Of a stretch of DNA of 64,000 nt, positions 1 through 9,571 are shown one piece after another. Source of the stretch: Fodinicola feengrottensis. Its GTDB lineage: Bacteria > Actinomycetota > Actinomycetes > Mycobacteriales > HKI-0501. Below the pieces are notes generated by a model. The model worked only from the letters and a program-made list of their open reading frames with translations. It did not search any database and had not been told where the DNA came from. Location: the NCBI RefSeq assembly GCF_010993775.1, contig NZ_WOTO01000029.1:1-64000 (forward strand), in the 5' to 3' direction. Position 1 is the stretch's first letter, and the number at the start of each line of letters is the position of its first letter. The position numbers and the translations under genes were made by a program.

Positions 1-372
1 GCGAAAGCATCGTGGCCTCTGGTTGCGATAATATGGCACGCAGATCTCCGCCCTCACGTGCTAGCATCATTAAGGAGTTACCAGGATGCGGGCGCACCTG
101 CGTAGCTGGACCTGGCAGCGATGACCAACCGGTGTCGATTGACACTAGTTTCGTGGCTATCAGTCGCATGTGGAATTGCTCCGGGTTTTCCCGTCTAACC
201 TCAAAATTCACGATAGGGCTTTGTGTTCCCGTGATTTGTCTGTCCATTGTGGACATCGTTTGCGGGATGGGGGTGATGGGCTTTTTGTGGTTTGGGTGTG
301 CCGGGGCGGAGCCGTTGTCGCTGGCCGGACACCGAAACCTACTAACCGAACACGCCAGAAACACCGTTCGTG
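1..372. other. No supported gene
   Basis: Open frames here have no recognisable domain, no convincing ribosome binding site and no actinobacterial codon pattern. The stretch lies downstream of the minus-strand amidohydrolase that ends at 373. It may be the 3' flank of a neighbour outside the window. Confidence 0.5.
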
Positions 373-1710
373 TTAGGGACCCCTCCTGGCAGGAGGGAAT
401 GACCTGGGCAGGATGGTCCGGATCGCCGCTGAACCCGTCGAACGGTTACTGAACGCTCCCGCCGGACCTGGCGAAGTCTTCGAGGTCGAGATCCTCTGCA
501 TCCAAGAACCGCGAGTGGATTCTTCGGCCGGGCAACGGTGGGCGACATGGTCGGACCGGCTGCGATGCGAGTGCGAGTTGGCGCCGTCAGTGTCCGTCCG
601 GTCGTTCTGCGCCACCACGTCAACAGCGCGACCGGCCGTCCAGACACTTCGAATCTGACGGGCCGCAGAGACGTCGGACACCGGGTCGCCGGTGACCAGA
701 AGCAGGTCGGCGCGCAGGCCGGGGCGGATGCGGCCGCGGTCATGGAGGGCGAACGCGGTGGCGGGAACGCTAGTCGCGGACCGCAGTGCCTGACGTGGGC
801 TCAGACCGGCTTCCACCAGCAGGTCCAGTTCGTCGTGCAGGCTGCTGCCATGAGGTACCGCAGCGGGAACTCCGGGAGCGTTGTTGGCGTCCGTGCCAGC
901 GATGATGGTGGCACCGGCCCGGTGCAGCGCTGTGACCGTGTTGCGCGCGTGATCGTAGGACAGGGCTGGGTTGCCGAGGTTGTGGGCGCTGCCGCGCATC
1001 ATGATCAGTGTGGGCACCACGATGAGCTCCGTGTCGGTGATTGCCCGTACGAGATCCTCGTGGAGGACGGCGTCGAGTGGGGCGTGGGTGAGGACGTCGA
1101 CTCCAGCCTGGAGGCCAAGGGCCACGGCGCCGGTGTGGCTGGCATGCGCCACTACCCGCAGCCCGGCCGCGTGGGCCGCCTCGACGCGCAGCGGTCGCGG
1201 TGTCCAGGCGGGGGGGCCTCCCGCCCCGGGCCGCTCGAGAACCAGCTTGCTGTAGTCGACTCCTTCGGCGGCTTGCTGGGCGACGCAGCGGCGGGCCTGT
1301 TCCGGGGTCGCGACCAGGTTCTCGGCGGGAAAGCCCGGGATCCGAGAGTGTGGGCCGCCCACACCGGCCAGCGGTGCGCCGCTGCTGCGAATGTCGGTGC
1401 CTTGTCCGGCTGTGCGCAGGGTGGCGACGAGGGTCGGGGGCCAGGTGCCCATGTCCAGAGCTGTAGTCACGCCGAATCGAGCGAGCGTTGAGAGCTCATC
1501 GGGGCCGCTGAAGTGCACGTGGGCGTCGAGCAGGCCGGGCAGCAGGGTCGCCCCGGCACCGTCGACGGTCGGTCCGGGGGGCGGGGCTGTGTCCGCCGGG
1601 CTGATGGCGGTGATCGTGGACTCTCCGATGGAGACGTTGTAGCGACCGTCGAGCAGGTCTGTCCCGTTGAAGACGGCGACGTCGGTCACCGTGGTGCCTG
1701 TCGTGACCAT
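373..1710 (-). CDS. Metal-dependent amidohydrolase (imidazolonepropionase-like)
   Basis: Cytosolic hydrolase of cyclic amide or ester-type bonds; substrate unknown. About 445 aa. The N-terminal beta-sandwich strand leads into LLDAHVHF, the HxH metal motif of the amidohydrolase superfamily. Further family motifs are VVAHASHTGA (metal His), GVDVLTHAPLD, and AGTDANNAPGV (catalytic Asp), then the closing signature GRIRPGLRADLLLV. The ATG at 1710 is chosen because GGGGGA precedes it by 8 nt; the frame is open further upstream but without family similarity. The last ~70 residues are Ser/Arg-rich and unlike the family, so an indel near 600 is possible. It is divergent from a ruined LysR gene that may once have controlled it. 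Confidence 0.8.
   Translation of the reverse strand: MVTTGTTVTDVAVFNGTDLLDGRYNVSIGESTITAISPADTAPPPGPTVDGAGATLLPGLLDAHVHFSGPDELSTLARFGVTTALDMGTWPPTLVATLRTAGQGTDIRSSGAPLAGVGGPHSRIPGFPAENLVATPEQARRCVAQQAAEGVDYSKLVLERPGAGGPPAWTPRPLRVEAAHAAGLRVVAHASHTGAVALGLQAGVDVLTHAPLDAVLHEDLVRAITDTELIVVPTLIMMRGSAHNLGNPALSYDHARNTVTALHRAGATIIAGTDANNAPGVPAAVPHGSSLHDELDLLVEAGLSPRQALRSATSVPATAFALHDRGRIRPGLRADLLLVTGDPVSDVSAARQIRSVWTAGRAVDVVAQNDRTDTDGANSHSHRSRSDHVAHRCPAEESTRGSWMQRISTSKTSPGPAGAFSNRSTGSAAIRTILPRSFPPARRGP
381..397 (-). terminator. Short hairpin at the amidohydrolase 3' end
   Basis: Perfect 7-bp stem CCCTCCT/AGGAGGG with loop GGC, without a U-tract, as is common for actinobacterial terminators. It overlaps the last codons of the annotated reading frame, whose final ~70 residues look non-family, so the true stop may lie upstream and the hairpin may be the terminator. 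Confidence 0.3.
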
Positions 1711-1751
1711 CACGCTTCCCCCTTTCGCAGCAGCCAATCCGTCGCTGATTG

Positions 1752-2442
1752 TTTGATGTCGCGCTCCAGTTCGCTGCCTTTGGTCGCGAAGGTGCGCTGG
1801 ACCGGGAAATCGCTCACCTCCAACAGGTATCAGTGGCGAGATCGGCGCGGTACGAATCGGGTTCTCCGGTGTCACTGTCCTGCAGGGCGTCCTGACCGCG
1901 GACTTGCACCGTGTCCACCGGGCCCATCCACGCGTGGAACTGAACCTGGTCGAGCTTGCCCCAGCCGCGCAGCTCCAAGGCGTCCGCGAGGGCGCACTCG
2001 ACGACATCGGCTACAGCCTCGACCTTGGCCTTGACCACACTGGCGACCTCGTGGTCACCTGTCGCGCGAGGACGACGCTGTCGATCGCCATGCGACCTGA
2101 CCATGAGCTGGCCACCGGCGCGTCGGTGACCGTCGCCGACCTGGTCGACAGGAACCTCATTGTGTTCGCGTCCCGCGAGGACGACGAGACCGTACTCACC
2201 CGGCTCGGACCAGGCCTCCATGCGCACCGCTCTCGCGTCCACCTGGTGAGTGGCACCCTCGGCGTCCTCGCGCTCGCCTCGGCCGGAGTGGGCGTGGCCA
2301 TCGTCCCCACCGCCACAGAACGCATCACCCTGCCCGACATCACTTACCGGCCCTGCGCGACAGCGCCACGGGGCCGAACGTGGTGACCATCAGCAGACCC
2401 GACGAACTGTCAGGACCCGTCCGCGCGTTCACCTCGCAGTGA
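1752..2442 (+). pseudogene. LysR-family regulator remnant (substrate-binding domain only)
   Basis: The helix-turn-helix domain is missing. A linker-helix-like segment is read from 1752 in one frame. The effector domain continues in a second frame from about 1826 (EIGAVRIGFSG, RVELNLVELAPAAQLQGVREG, ASAGVGVAIVPTATERI). Near 2352 the frame shifts again, and the tail SATGPNVVTISRPDELSG to the stop at 2440-2442 has the usual LysR C-terminal shape. Two frameshifts plus the lost DNA-binding domain make it non-functional. It faces away from the amidohydrolase, the classic LysR-target arrangement. Confidence 0.6.
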
Positions 2443-2566
2443 ACGCAGAAAATCGACAGCGACAAGACCATGCCTTCTATTACAGGTGCGCGAAACAGCG
2501 ATGATGTCGTGGTGAACAACACAGGCTAGTACCAGGAGGTCTCACTTTGGCGGCTACCGGATCTAT

Positions 2567-3977
2567 TCATGATTTGGTGACGACTTCCGCGAGGCGGCAC
2601 GCACTTTCGGCGAGGTCGGCTTCGTCAGTGGCGGCGCCGAAGCCGATCCGAAGATACGCGGCGCTCGGTTCAGCAGGGAAGTAGCGAGTTCCAGCGCTGA
2701 CGCCGACTCGCTGGCGACGGGCGACGGCCGTGATGTCAATGTCGCTGAGGCCAGCCGGTAGCTGGACCCAGAGGTGGAGTCCTCCGCCGGGAACATGGCG
2801 GACCGTCCACGTTGGCAGCTCAGTACGCAATGCCGTCACGAGCGCGGTGCATCGGTTGCGAAGCTGGGCGGACAGTGTCTTGAGGTGTCGTTCCCAGCCG
2901 GCCGAGCTCATCAGCTCCAGCGCCGCTTCCTGTAGCGGGCGGCTGACGAAGAAATCACTGACCCGACGCGTCGCTCGCAGCCGTTCCATCACAGGACCGC
3001 GCGCGACCATGGCAGCGATTCGGAAGCTCGGCGCGGCCGGTTTCGTCAATGAGGTGATGTAGACGACCGTGCCGTGGCGGTCATCATGGATCAACGGCGG
3101 CGGAACCGTCGGGGTGTGGCCGAGGAACCTAGCGAAGTCGTCCTCGATGACGAAAGCGCCGGCCGTACGGGCTATTTCAAGCACCCGTTGGCGGCGTTCG
3201 GATGACAATACGGCACCAGTCGGGTTGTGATAGGTGGGCTGGCAGTAAAGCAGCCGAGCGCCACTAAGCGCGAACGCCTCCTCGAGGAATTCCGGCGTCA
3301 GGCCATCATCATCGAGTGGCACCGGGACGGGGCGAAGACCGGCACTACGGATCGCGGCCAACGCGCCGTGATAGGTAGGAGACTCGACCAGTACGGCACT
3401 GCCCGGTACCGCTATCGCCCGGAATGCGATCGACAGGGCGTCCTGTCCGCCGGCAGTGATCAGCACATCGTCGGCTGACGCGCCCGTCAATGTCGCGAAA
3501 ACCGAAACGCAATGCGGCGAGCCCGTTGATGGGTGCGCGATCCCAGGAACCTGGGCGACGTGCCGCCCGTACGAGTGCACCGGTGAGAAGGCTGGTCGGC
3601 TGCAACGCGGGGTGTAGGTAACCGCCGTCCAGCATGATCGTTCCATCCGTGGGCGGACCCAACTGGTCTGACAGTGAACGCGTGTCGACGACTCGATCCG
3701 CCAACGCCATGGCCTGCCAGCCGGTGTCGATGGGCCGATTCGGGGTGGCCTTGGTCGCCGACACGAAGGTCCCGCTGCCGGGCCGCGTAGTCAGCACGCC
3801 TTCCAGGGCCAATATGCCAATGGCGCGGCTCACCGTCCCGGGGCCGACATGGTGCTGTTCCATCAGCTCGCGGCTGGTCGGCAACTGATCACCAGGCGCG
3901 AGACCCGCAATCAATTGCCGCAGGTCCCGCGTAAGCCGCGATACGGCAGTGTTATTCCCACTCACGGTGTCTAACAA
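2567..3977 (-). CDS. MocR-type regulator: GntR HTH fused to class I aminotransferase (frameshifted)
   Basis: PLP-binding transcription factor, about 470 aa. Residues 1-75 form a winged helix (QLPTSRELMEQHHVGPGTVSRAIGIL, then RPGSGTFV). The rest is an aminotransferase fold type I domain (ITAGGQDALSIAFRAIAVPG, CQPTYHNPTG, IEDDFARFL, YITSLTKPAAPSFRIA with the PLP lysine). The frame breaks near 3500: dropping one G restores ALRFVFATLTG. Downstream of the class V aminotransferase and co-oriented, so control of an amino-acid or amine pathway is likely. MocR proteins usually need PLP plus a ligand; the ligand here is unknown. Confidence 0.75.
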
Positions 3978-4077
3978 TAGCGCTACCAGCTGCCCGTGGG
4001 CGTGAGACGGGAACGCCGAGCCCTTGGCCTGGGCTCAGACTGGTCTTGCGACCGATGTCGACCAATGGGGCCGATTC

Positions 4078-4224
4078 CTACCCGCACGTACCGCCGCAGT
4101 CAGCCTGTTCGACCGACTCAAACCGTTCAGGTCCGCGCGCTAGGTCAATGTCAACCGCGTAGGTGATCTGGTCAAGCAATTGGCGGCGTCGCCGTGCCTC
4201 TTCGTGCGTTAGGTCTCCTGCCAT
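4078..4224 (-). pseudogene. Aminopeptidase N (PepN, M1) N-terminal scrap
   Basis: The 48-residue frame begins MAGDLTHEEARRRRQLLDQ and continues YAVDIDLARGPERFES. This matches the start of actinobacterial M1 aminopeptidase N proteins (LTREEAxxRAxLL...YxVDLDLTxGxxxF). It ends after about 40 family residues with an unrelated Cys-containing tail. The ~800 residues with the gluzincin HExxH site are absent. Position directly after the aminotransferase stop suggests a recombination junction. The assignment rests on a short match. Confidence 0.45.
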
Positions 4225-4234
4225 TATCTGCTTC

Positions 4235-5477
4235 TCAGTCCGACACCGGACTCGGGGCGAGATCCTCGACGAACCCGACGACCATGTCAACCTCTTCCTC
4301 GGTGTTGTAGTAGTGCGGGGACAGGCGCAGGCACCAGTCGACGTTCTTGTCGCCGAAGTCGTACTGCGCCAGGCCGCGGAAGCTGAGTGCGGAGTTCACT
4401 TTGCGCTCGTCCATGGCTCGTTTGAACGACTGTGGTCCCCACCCGGCAACGTCGAATGTGACCAGGGCCGCTGGGGTCGGACCGCGGTCGAGGGTGCGTA
4501 CGCCGGGTATCGAGGCCAGTTGGTCACGTAGGTAGGCACCAAGCACCGGTGTGCGCGCCGCGATGCTGTCCAATCCCACGTGCAGCGCGTAGCGCGCGCG
4601 CGGCCGCGCACCCCAGGACCACCGAGTACGGGAACTCCCATTCTTCGAATCGCTGTGCGCTATTCACTGGCCGATATTGCCCGGGCGCCACCCAGCGCGC
4701 GCCGTACATGTCAATGAACAGCGGCTCGTAGCCATCGTTCAGGACGCGGTCGGACACATACAGGAAACCCGAGCCGCGCGGTCCGCGGAGAAACTTGCGG
4801 CAAGTCGCTGTCAGCAGGTCGCAGCCGATCTGGTGCACGTCAATCGGATACTGGCCTACCGACTGGCACGCGTCGACCAGGTAGAGCAGATCCAACTCGC
4901 GGACGTGTCGACCGATAGCCTCAACAGGTTGAACCAGACCTGAGTTAGTGGGTACATGGGTCACCGCGACCAGCCGCGGGCGCAGCTCTCGCATCAGTTT
5001 CACCATCGCTGCTACGTCGACACCACTGCCGTCGGGATGATCAGGCGCGTGCACGACATCCACGCCGAACCGTTTCCGCAGTGACAGGAACGCGATCTGG
5101 TTCGAGATGAAGTCGTTACGAGTGGTGAGGATGACATCCCCGCGCTGAAATGGAATCGCGGACAACGCGTTAGTGTACGCCTGGGTAGCGCTTCCGGCGA
5201 ACGCGATGTTCCGAGCGTGGCAACCGATCAGCTCGGCGATCGACGCATGAAAGTCGCTAACGCGTTCCGCCTGTGCTGCGGCGGCTTCGTAACCGCCTAT
5301 CCGCGACTCAAGGACGAGATGGTCAATCATAGCCTTGAGGACTGGACGTGCGAGCAGCCCGCACCCCGAGTTGTTGAAGTGGATCACCGATTCGCAGCCG
5401 GGAGTGTCCGCCCGCAACGCATTGACGTCCAGAAGTGCTTCCGACATTTGGTTGGTAGCGCTATTCAATGTATTCAC
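4235..5477 (-). CDS. Class V aminotransferase / cysteine-desulfurase-like PLP enzyme (frameshifted)
   Basis: About 413 aa, fold type I PLP enzyme. Seen: HFNNSGCGLLARPVLKAMIDH near the N-terminus, AFAGSATQAYTNALSAI (phosphate loop), VTHVPTNSGLVQPVEAIG, YLVDACQSVGQYPIDV (PLP-N1 Asp), and TATCRKFLRGPRGSGFLYV with the Schiff-base Lys. The C-terminal domain (RTLDRGPTPAALVTFDV, LRLSPHYYNTEEEVD) is in another frame; the break is in a CG-dinucleotide run near 4595. The family includes isopenicillin-N-epimerase-like and EgtE-like C-S lyases, so the reaction cannot be fixed. Upstream of and co-directional with the MocR regulator. Confidence 0.75.
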
Positions 5478-5835
5478 GTTTCACAGTATCAGTTTCTAGG
5501 CGCCAGGAAAGCGTTCTGCATATTGTCGAGCGCCGCGAGAGGCTGGTAGAGCGCGGCGTAATGATGAACGTTATCCAGTAGGTGTGCAGTGTGGGCCACG
5601 AGAATGCCGCCAGGGTGGTTCCGGCGAGTTCGCCGACCACCGTGCTGGTCTGGCTCAGCGAGTTGGCCCGCCCCTGGTCCTTGGCATGCACGATCACCTG
5701 CAGCAGCGCCATGCCCGCCGGCTCGAAGAACGTGCCCACGGCCGCCTTGGGCAACGCGACGACGTAGATCACGGCTCGCGCGGTCGGATGCGCGGCGACG
5801 ACGACCAGCGCGAGCAGCAACGCTCGCCATCGCAC
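5461..5835 (-). pseudogene. MFS transporter fragment
   Basis: A short stretch carries a major-facilitator signature: LPKAAVGTFFEPAGMALLQ and GRANSLSQTSTVVGELAGTTL, typical of the TM3-TM5 region of actinobacterial MFS exporters (FFxPAxxALLxxxV, QGRANSL). The flanking transmembrane helices are missing, and after GTTLAAF the frame scrambles. About 60-80 family residues of ~400 remain. It is wedged between the aminotransferase and the sulfur-transport operon. Confidence 0.5.
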
Positions 5836-6007
5836 AGTCGCCGGTGCCCCCGCCGCTGGTGCCGGCGCCGGCCAGCCACCCTGTCGCGTTCAGGCCACGC
5901 GCCGCGTTGTCGGCGGTCGGGTCACTCCGGCTGTCGACCGCCGGCTGTCGGCCGACGGTCGCGCTCGTCAAGCGGCGGGCATCATGATTACCGGACTGCG
6001 TAGATTC

Positions 6008-6507
6008 TCAACGAGTCGGGGTGAATTTTGCGTAGCAGATAGCGACCGGGTTTTCTGCCGTCGACGTCTTGGACACCGCCACCTTTCCGTCGACCGTGAC
6101 CGTGCATGTAGCCGCTTTTGTGCTCTGGACCAGCAACTGGACGACCTGCAGGGGCTGGTTGGCCGGCCACCTGTACTCGTCGTGCCAAGGTAGCGCGATG
6201 CTGTTTTCGCGGCGTACCAAGCCTGTTCCGGTGGTGTCGTACGCGATGGACACCGGGCCGCTGCCGGTCACGGTCAGCTGGATGTGCCGGGTCGGTGTCG
6301 ACTTTGCCGCCGGCTGGCCACCTTTGGCCGCGGCGTGTCCGGCCTGCCCTTGCTGTTGTTCTGGATTTGCCGGCGCCTGTGCGGCAGCTGGGGAGTTGAT
6401 CCACCGTGGGCGGTGGTGCCGAGCCATCCGGCGACTCCAGCGACGACCACTACTACTGCAGCGCCAGCCGCGATCAGAACCTTGTGCCGTTTAGTCAGGG
6501 TTGTCAT
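6008..6507 (-). CDS. MmpS-like membrane-anchored exported protein (frameshifted)
   Basis: About 165 aa. The N-terminus (MTTLTKRHKVLIAAGAAVVV...) gives one membrane anchor. A Gln/Pro/Ala linker follows. The C-terminal domain (VTGSGPVSIAYDTTGTG, NSIALPWHDEY, AATCTVTVDGKVAVSKTS) matches the MmpS beta-sandwich pattern: V-x-Y-x-x-x-G, LPW, C-x-I/V-x-V-D-G. The frame breaks near 6400; one more C in a CCCC run joins the parts. It is the last gene of the operon, 4 bp after the YeeE stop. MmpS proteins usually partner RND exporters in mycobacteria, but no MmpL is present, so its role here is open. Confidence 0.6.
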
Positions 6508-6511
6508 GACC

Positions 6512-7776
6512 TCAGCAGACCGAGTCGGTGGGTTTTGGGTTGGTCAGGCCGAAAAGCGGCCGCAGTCGGAGGCCGGCGTAGGTGCCGGCGATGGCCAGCA
6601 CACCCCAGAGCCAGCCGTGCAGGCTGAAAGATGCGATGCCAGAGAAGTACGCCCCGATGTTGCAGCCGCCCGCCAGCCTGGCGCCGTAGCCCATCAGAAT
6701 CCCGCCGAGCACCGCGCCGAGCGCGAGTTTCCACGGGATCCGCCGGTGCAGGACAAAAGCGCCGGCAGCCGCGGACGCGATCAGGGCGCCGAGAATGATA
6801 CCGAAATCCATCACGGAGGTTTTGTCCAGCAACACCGAGGAGTCCAGGGCTGCGGCGTTTTTCGGGACCATCCAGTATGCCCAGTGCGCCACATCGACGC
6901 CGAAGAGCTGCAGGATTTTTGAGCCCCACAAGGCGAAGGCGAAGGTGATTCCCCACGGGCTGCCGGAGAAGAACAGGGTGGCGCCGTTGAGTACGGCCAG
7001 CCCGATGGCGCCGACCCACAGTGGCCACGCGCCGCGGATCGCCCGGAGCAGGCCGTGGGTGGTGGGCGGTTCCTCGATGGCCGGCGGCTTCCGGCGCCGC
7101 TCGACCCGGAACGACACGGCGACAATCGCGGCCATCACTACCAGCGAAATGACCAGCGCGCCGGGATAGCCCAGTGGCGTCTTGGCCAGCGAAACGATCG
7201 GGCCGGGTGGGACTGTCTTGGTCCAGAAGGTAAAGTTCGCCGCGCCGAGCACCGAGCCGGCGACAAATCCGGTGAGCGTGATGAGGATCGCGCTCTGCCC
7301 GCTGCCGATCGCGAAACAACGTGCCGGACGCGCAGGAGCCACCAAGTTGCATGCCGACGCCGAAAAGAAAGGCGCCGACCACCACACCGGCGCCGACCGG
7401 CTGCAGCAGCGGCTGTGGGGTCACGCCGAACCCGATGCCGCCGCCGAGCAGGATCGCGAACAGCAGGCAGGCAATGGCCAGCATCAACATGTGCGCGCCA
7501 AAAAGCCCGCGGTTGACCGACCGCCACCAACTGCCGCCAGGCCGAGGTGAAACCGAAACGCGAATGGAAGAGTACGACGCCGAGCAGCAGCCCGAGAGCG
7601 TACAGAATCACCGTCTTCACGCCGCCAACCTGCGAAATCCAGGCGCCCAATGCGACCGTGAGGACGGCGCCGATCGCGACCACCGTCCATTTCACCGGTG
7701 GTGCCTGCGCGGCGGGCCTGGCCGCGCGGCTGGGCAACGTCGGTGCGGCGGGAAGTCCTTCGTCCGCGACCGCCAT
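6512..7776 (-). CDS. YeeE/YedE (TsuA-type) sulfur-compound transporter (two frameshifts)
   Basis: Polytopic inner-membrane protein, about 421 aa, of the family that imports thiosulfate or other reduced sulfur. Seen in order: VALGAWISQVGG, LFHSRFGFTSAWRQL, QLGGSCASGTLF and ARLAGGCNIGAYFSGIAS, the two Cys-containing Gly-rich motifs of the family. The frame changes near 7515 (TTTTT) and 7315 (TTT); removing one T at each restores a continuous protein. The ATG at 7776 has GGAGG 5 nt upstream. It is the third gene of the operon with the SBP56-like protein, implying that sulfur released outside is taken up here. Confidence 0.8.
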
Positions 7777-7801
7777 GGAAACCTCCGAAAGTAGGAAATG
7801 C

Positions 7802-9568
7802 TCAGGATTTTGCCGGCCCGGCGAGCGGGCCGCTGATCGGGACGACGGTGCCGTTCGGCAGCCAGCCGAGTGCCTGGCCGGCCATGTGCATGTCAAACTC
7901 CGCAGGTAAAAACGCCACCGGCGCGGCTGCGTAGAGTTGGGTCGGGTCGGTGTCCGTGCCGGTCTTGCCGGGCTGGCCACCGGCGGCCAGCCAGCTGAGA
8001 TAGCCAGCAGTGGTAGGAAAGTCAGTGTTGAAGCCGTGCGCAAGCGCGGTGGCGTAACGTTCCGGCAGAGATTCGTGTGGGTTGAAGCGCAGCGGCAGGA
8101 TCGAGCCGGCGTTCATGCTCAGGACCGGCGCTTCCAACAGCCACGGCGCCAGCCAGACGCCGGCCGTGTACGCCGTCGACCCCGCTTTTCCGGTGCCGGT
8201 CACCCGAAGTTTCTGGGCGGCCGGTGACCATCCGGATACGACAACCAGTGCGCCCGGCAGGTTTCCGGGCTTTTCCGGCGCAACAGGCAGTTGCAGAGCC
8301 GCGGCCGCCGATCGTACGAGCGATGAAGCGGCCGCCGCTCGTACCGAAGTGTCTGCGACTATCGTGATGGCTGGTACGTGCCGACTTGCCAGGAACGTCA
8401 CCATCGATCGCAGGGAATCCGCGTCCGTGCTGGAAAGCTGGTTGGTTGGGCAAGCCGCGAGCGGCAAGTTTTTCGGCCGGTCATCAGGGTTCCCAGTGCC
8501 GCGCTAGCGCATTCGGCCGCGTCCGGACCGACCGAGCCGGCGATCGTGCGCTGGGAGAAGCCTGCGTCCGCTCGTACCGACGCCTGTTGGGTTTGGTACG
8601 AGAGTGTGACAGTGCTCCGGCCGGCGGGGAGTGTCAGGACCGCCCAGCCGCCAGCGGCACCCGGCTCAGCCTTTGCGTGTACTGGCGAGGAACCGTTCAC
8701 CGCCACCGAAATCTGACCGGCGTGTTCGCCTCCCACGTGGACTATGTTCTTTCCCGGCAATCCAGGGGTTACCAGTACCGGCGTTGCGGAGCCTGCGAGA
8801 TTTACCTCCCTGAGCAAGGGGGTTCCGGGAGTCGGCAACGGATCGGGCGCGGGCAAAGCCGCCAGGCTCGCCCAGGCCGCGATCGCCACAGCCAGGCCGA
8901 TCGCCTGGTATTTCGCTAATTTTTCCGTTTGGAATTGCGCTGCCGTCCCGGCGACAACCAAGACGGTCTCGATGGTGATCGCCCAGCCGTACGATGTCCG
9001 TACCATTCGCTCGTCGAGGCCCAAACCGTTCAATACGGCCAAAGCCAGCGCGCTGACCAGCACGACGGCGGCCGCCACGGTGGACAAGACACTGGTCCGG
9101 GCGGCCACCTCCCGACGATCCGCGGCGGTGGCCGTAGCGGTCGCCGTGCCGAGCCACACCGCCAGCGCGGCGACGTGGGCAAATCCGACCCCACACCACC
9201 GCACCGCCGGCGTCGGCAACCGCCTCCCAAGCGATGACGGCGGCCAGTGCGGCACCGCCGAAAACGCTCCACCTTGACAGGTTTTCAATCGTGGGCAAGG
9301 AAGCGATCACCAGGGTGAAAGCAACCTGCGCCATCGCGATCGGCATGGCGGTGCCATCGCCAACCGAGGTGAGGCAGGCCAGCGCAGCCACTGCGGCCGC
9401 TGCCCATCCGATCCGTCGAGCCACCGGCGACGGTGGGCCGGCCAGTGGACGCACCAGTGCGCCACCGGCCACCGCTGCGGTGCCAAGGACAAGCAGCATC
9501 CGAGCGATAGCGGCCAAAGTGAACTCGCCGGCGCCGGTTGCGCCGGCGTGCGCCATTTCAGTGATCAT
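7802..9568 (-). CDS. CopD-like polytopic membrane protein with large extracytoplasmic C-domain (two frameshifts)
   Basis: About 588 aa. Eight hydrophobic helices occupy roughly residues 15-250, including FAHVAALAVWLGTATA, which resembles the H-x-x-A-x-x-x-W-x-G motif of CopD/PcoD copper-import proteins. A ~330-residue non-membrane part follows (PGKNIVHVGGEHAGQISVAV, YDS-poor, ending HMAGQALGWLPNGTVVPISG) and is unassigned. The frame shifts near 9195 (GGGG, remove G) and 8467 (AAAAA, add A). It begins 3 nt after the stop of the SBP56-like gene, so co-translation is likely. Copper delivery to that protein is an inference from context. Confidence 0.6.
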
Positions 9569-9571
9569 CGG

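Noticed and set aside
538-1491. Plus-strand open frame of 317 codons opposite the first amidohydrolase
   Set aside because: Shadow of the minus-strand gene; low-complexity Gly/Val/Arg composition without domains.
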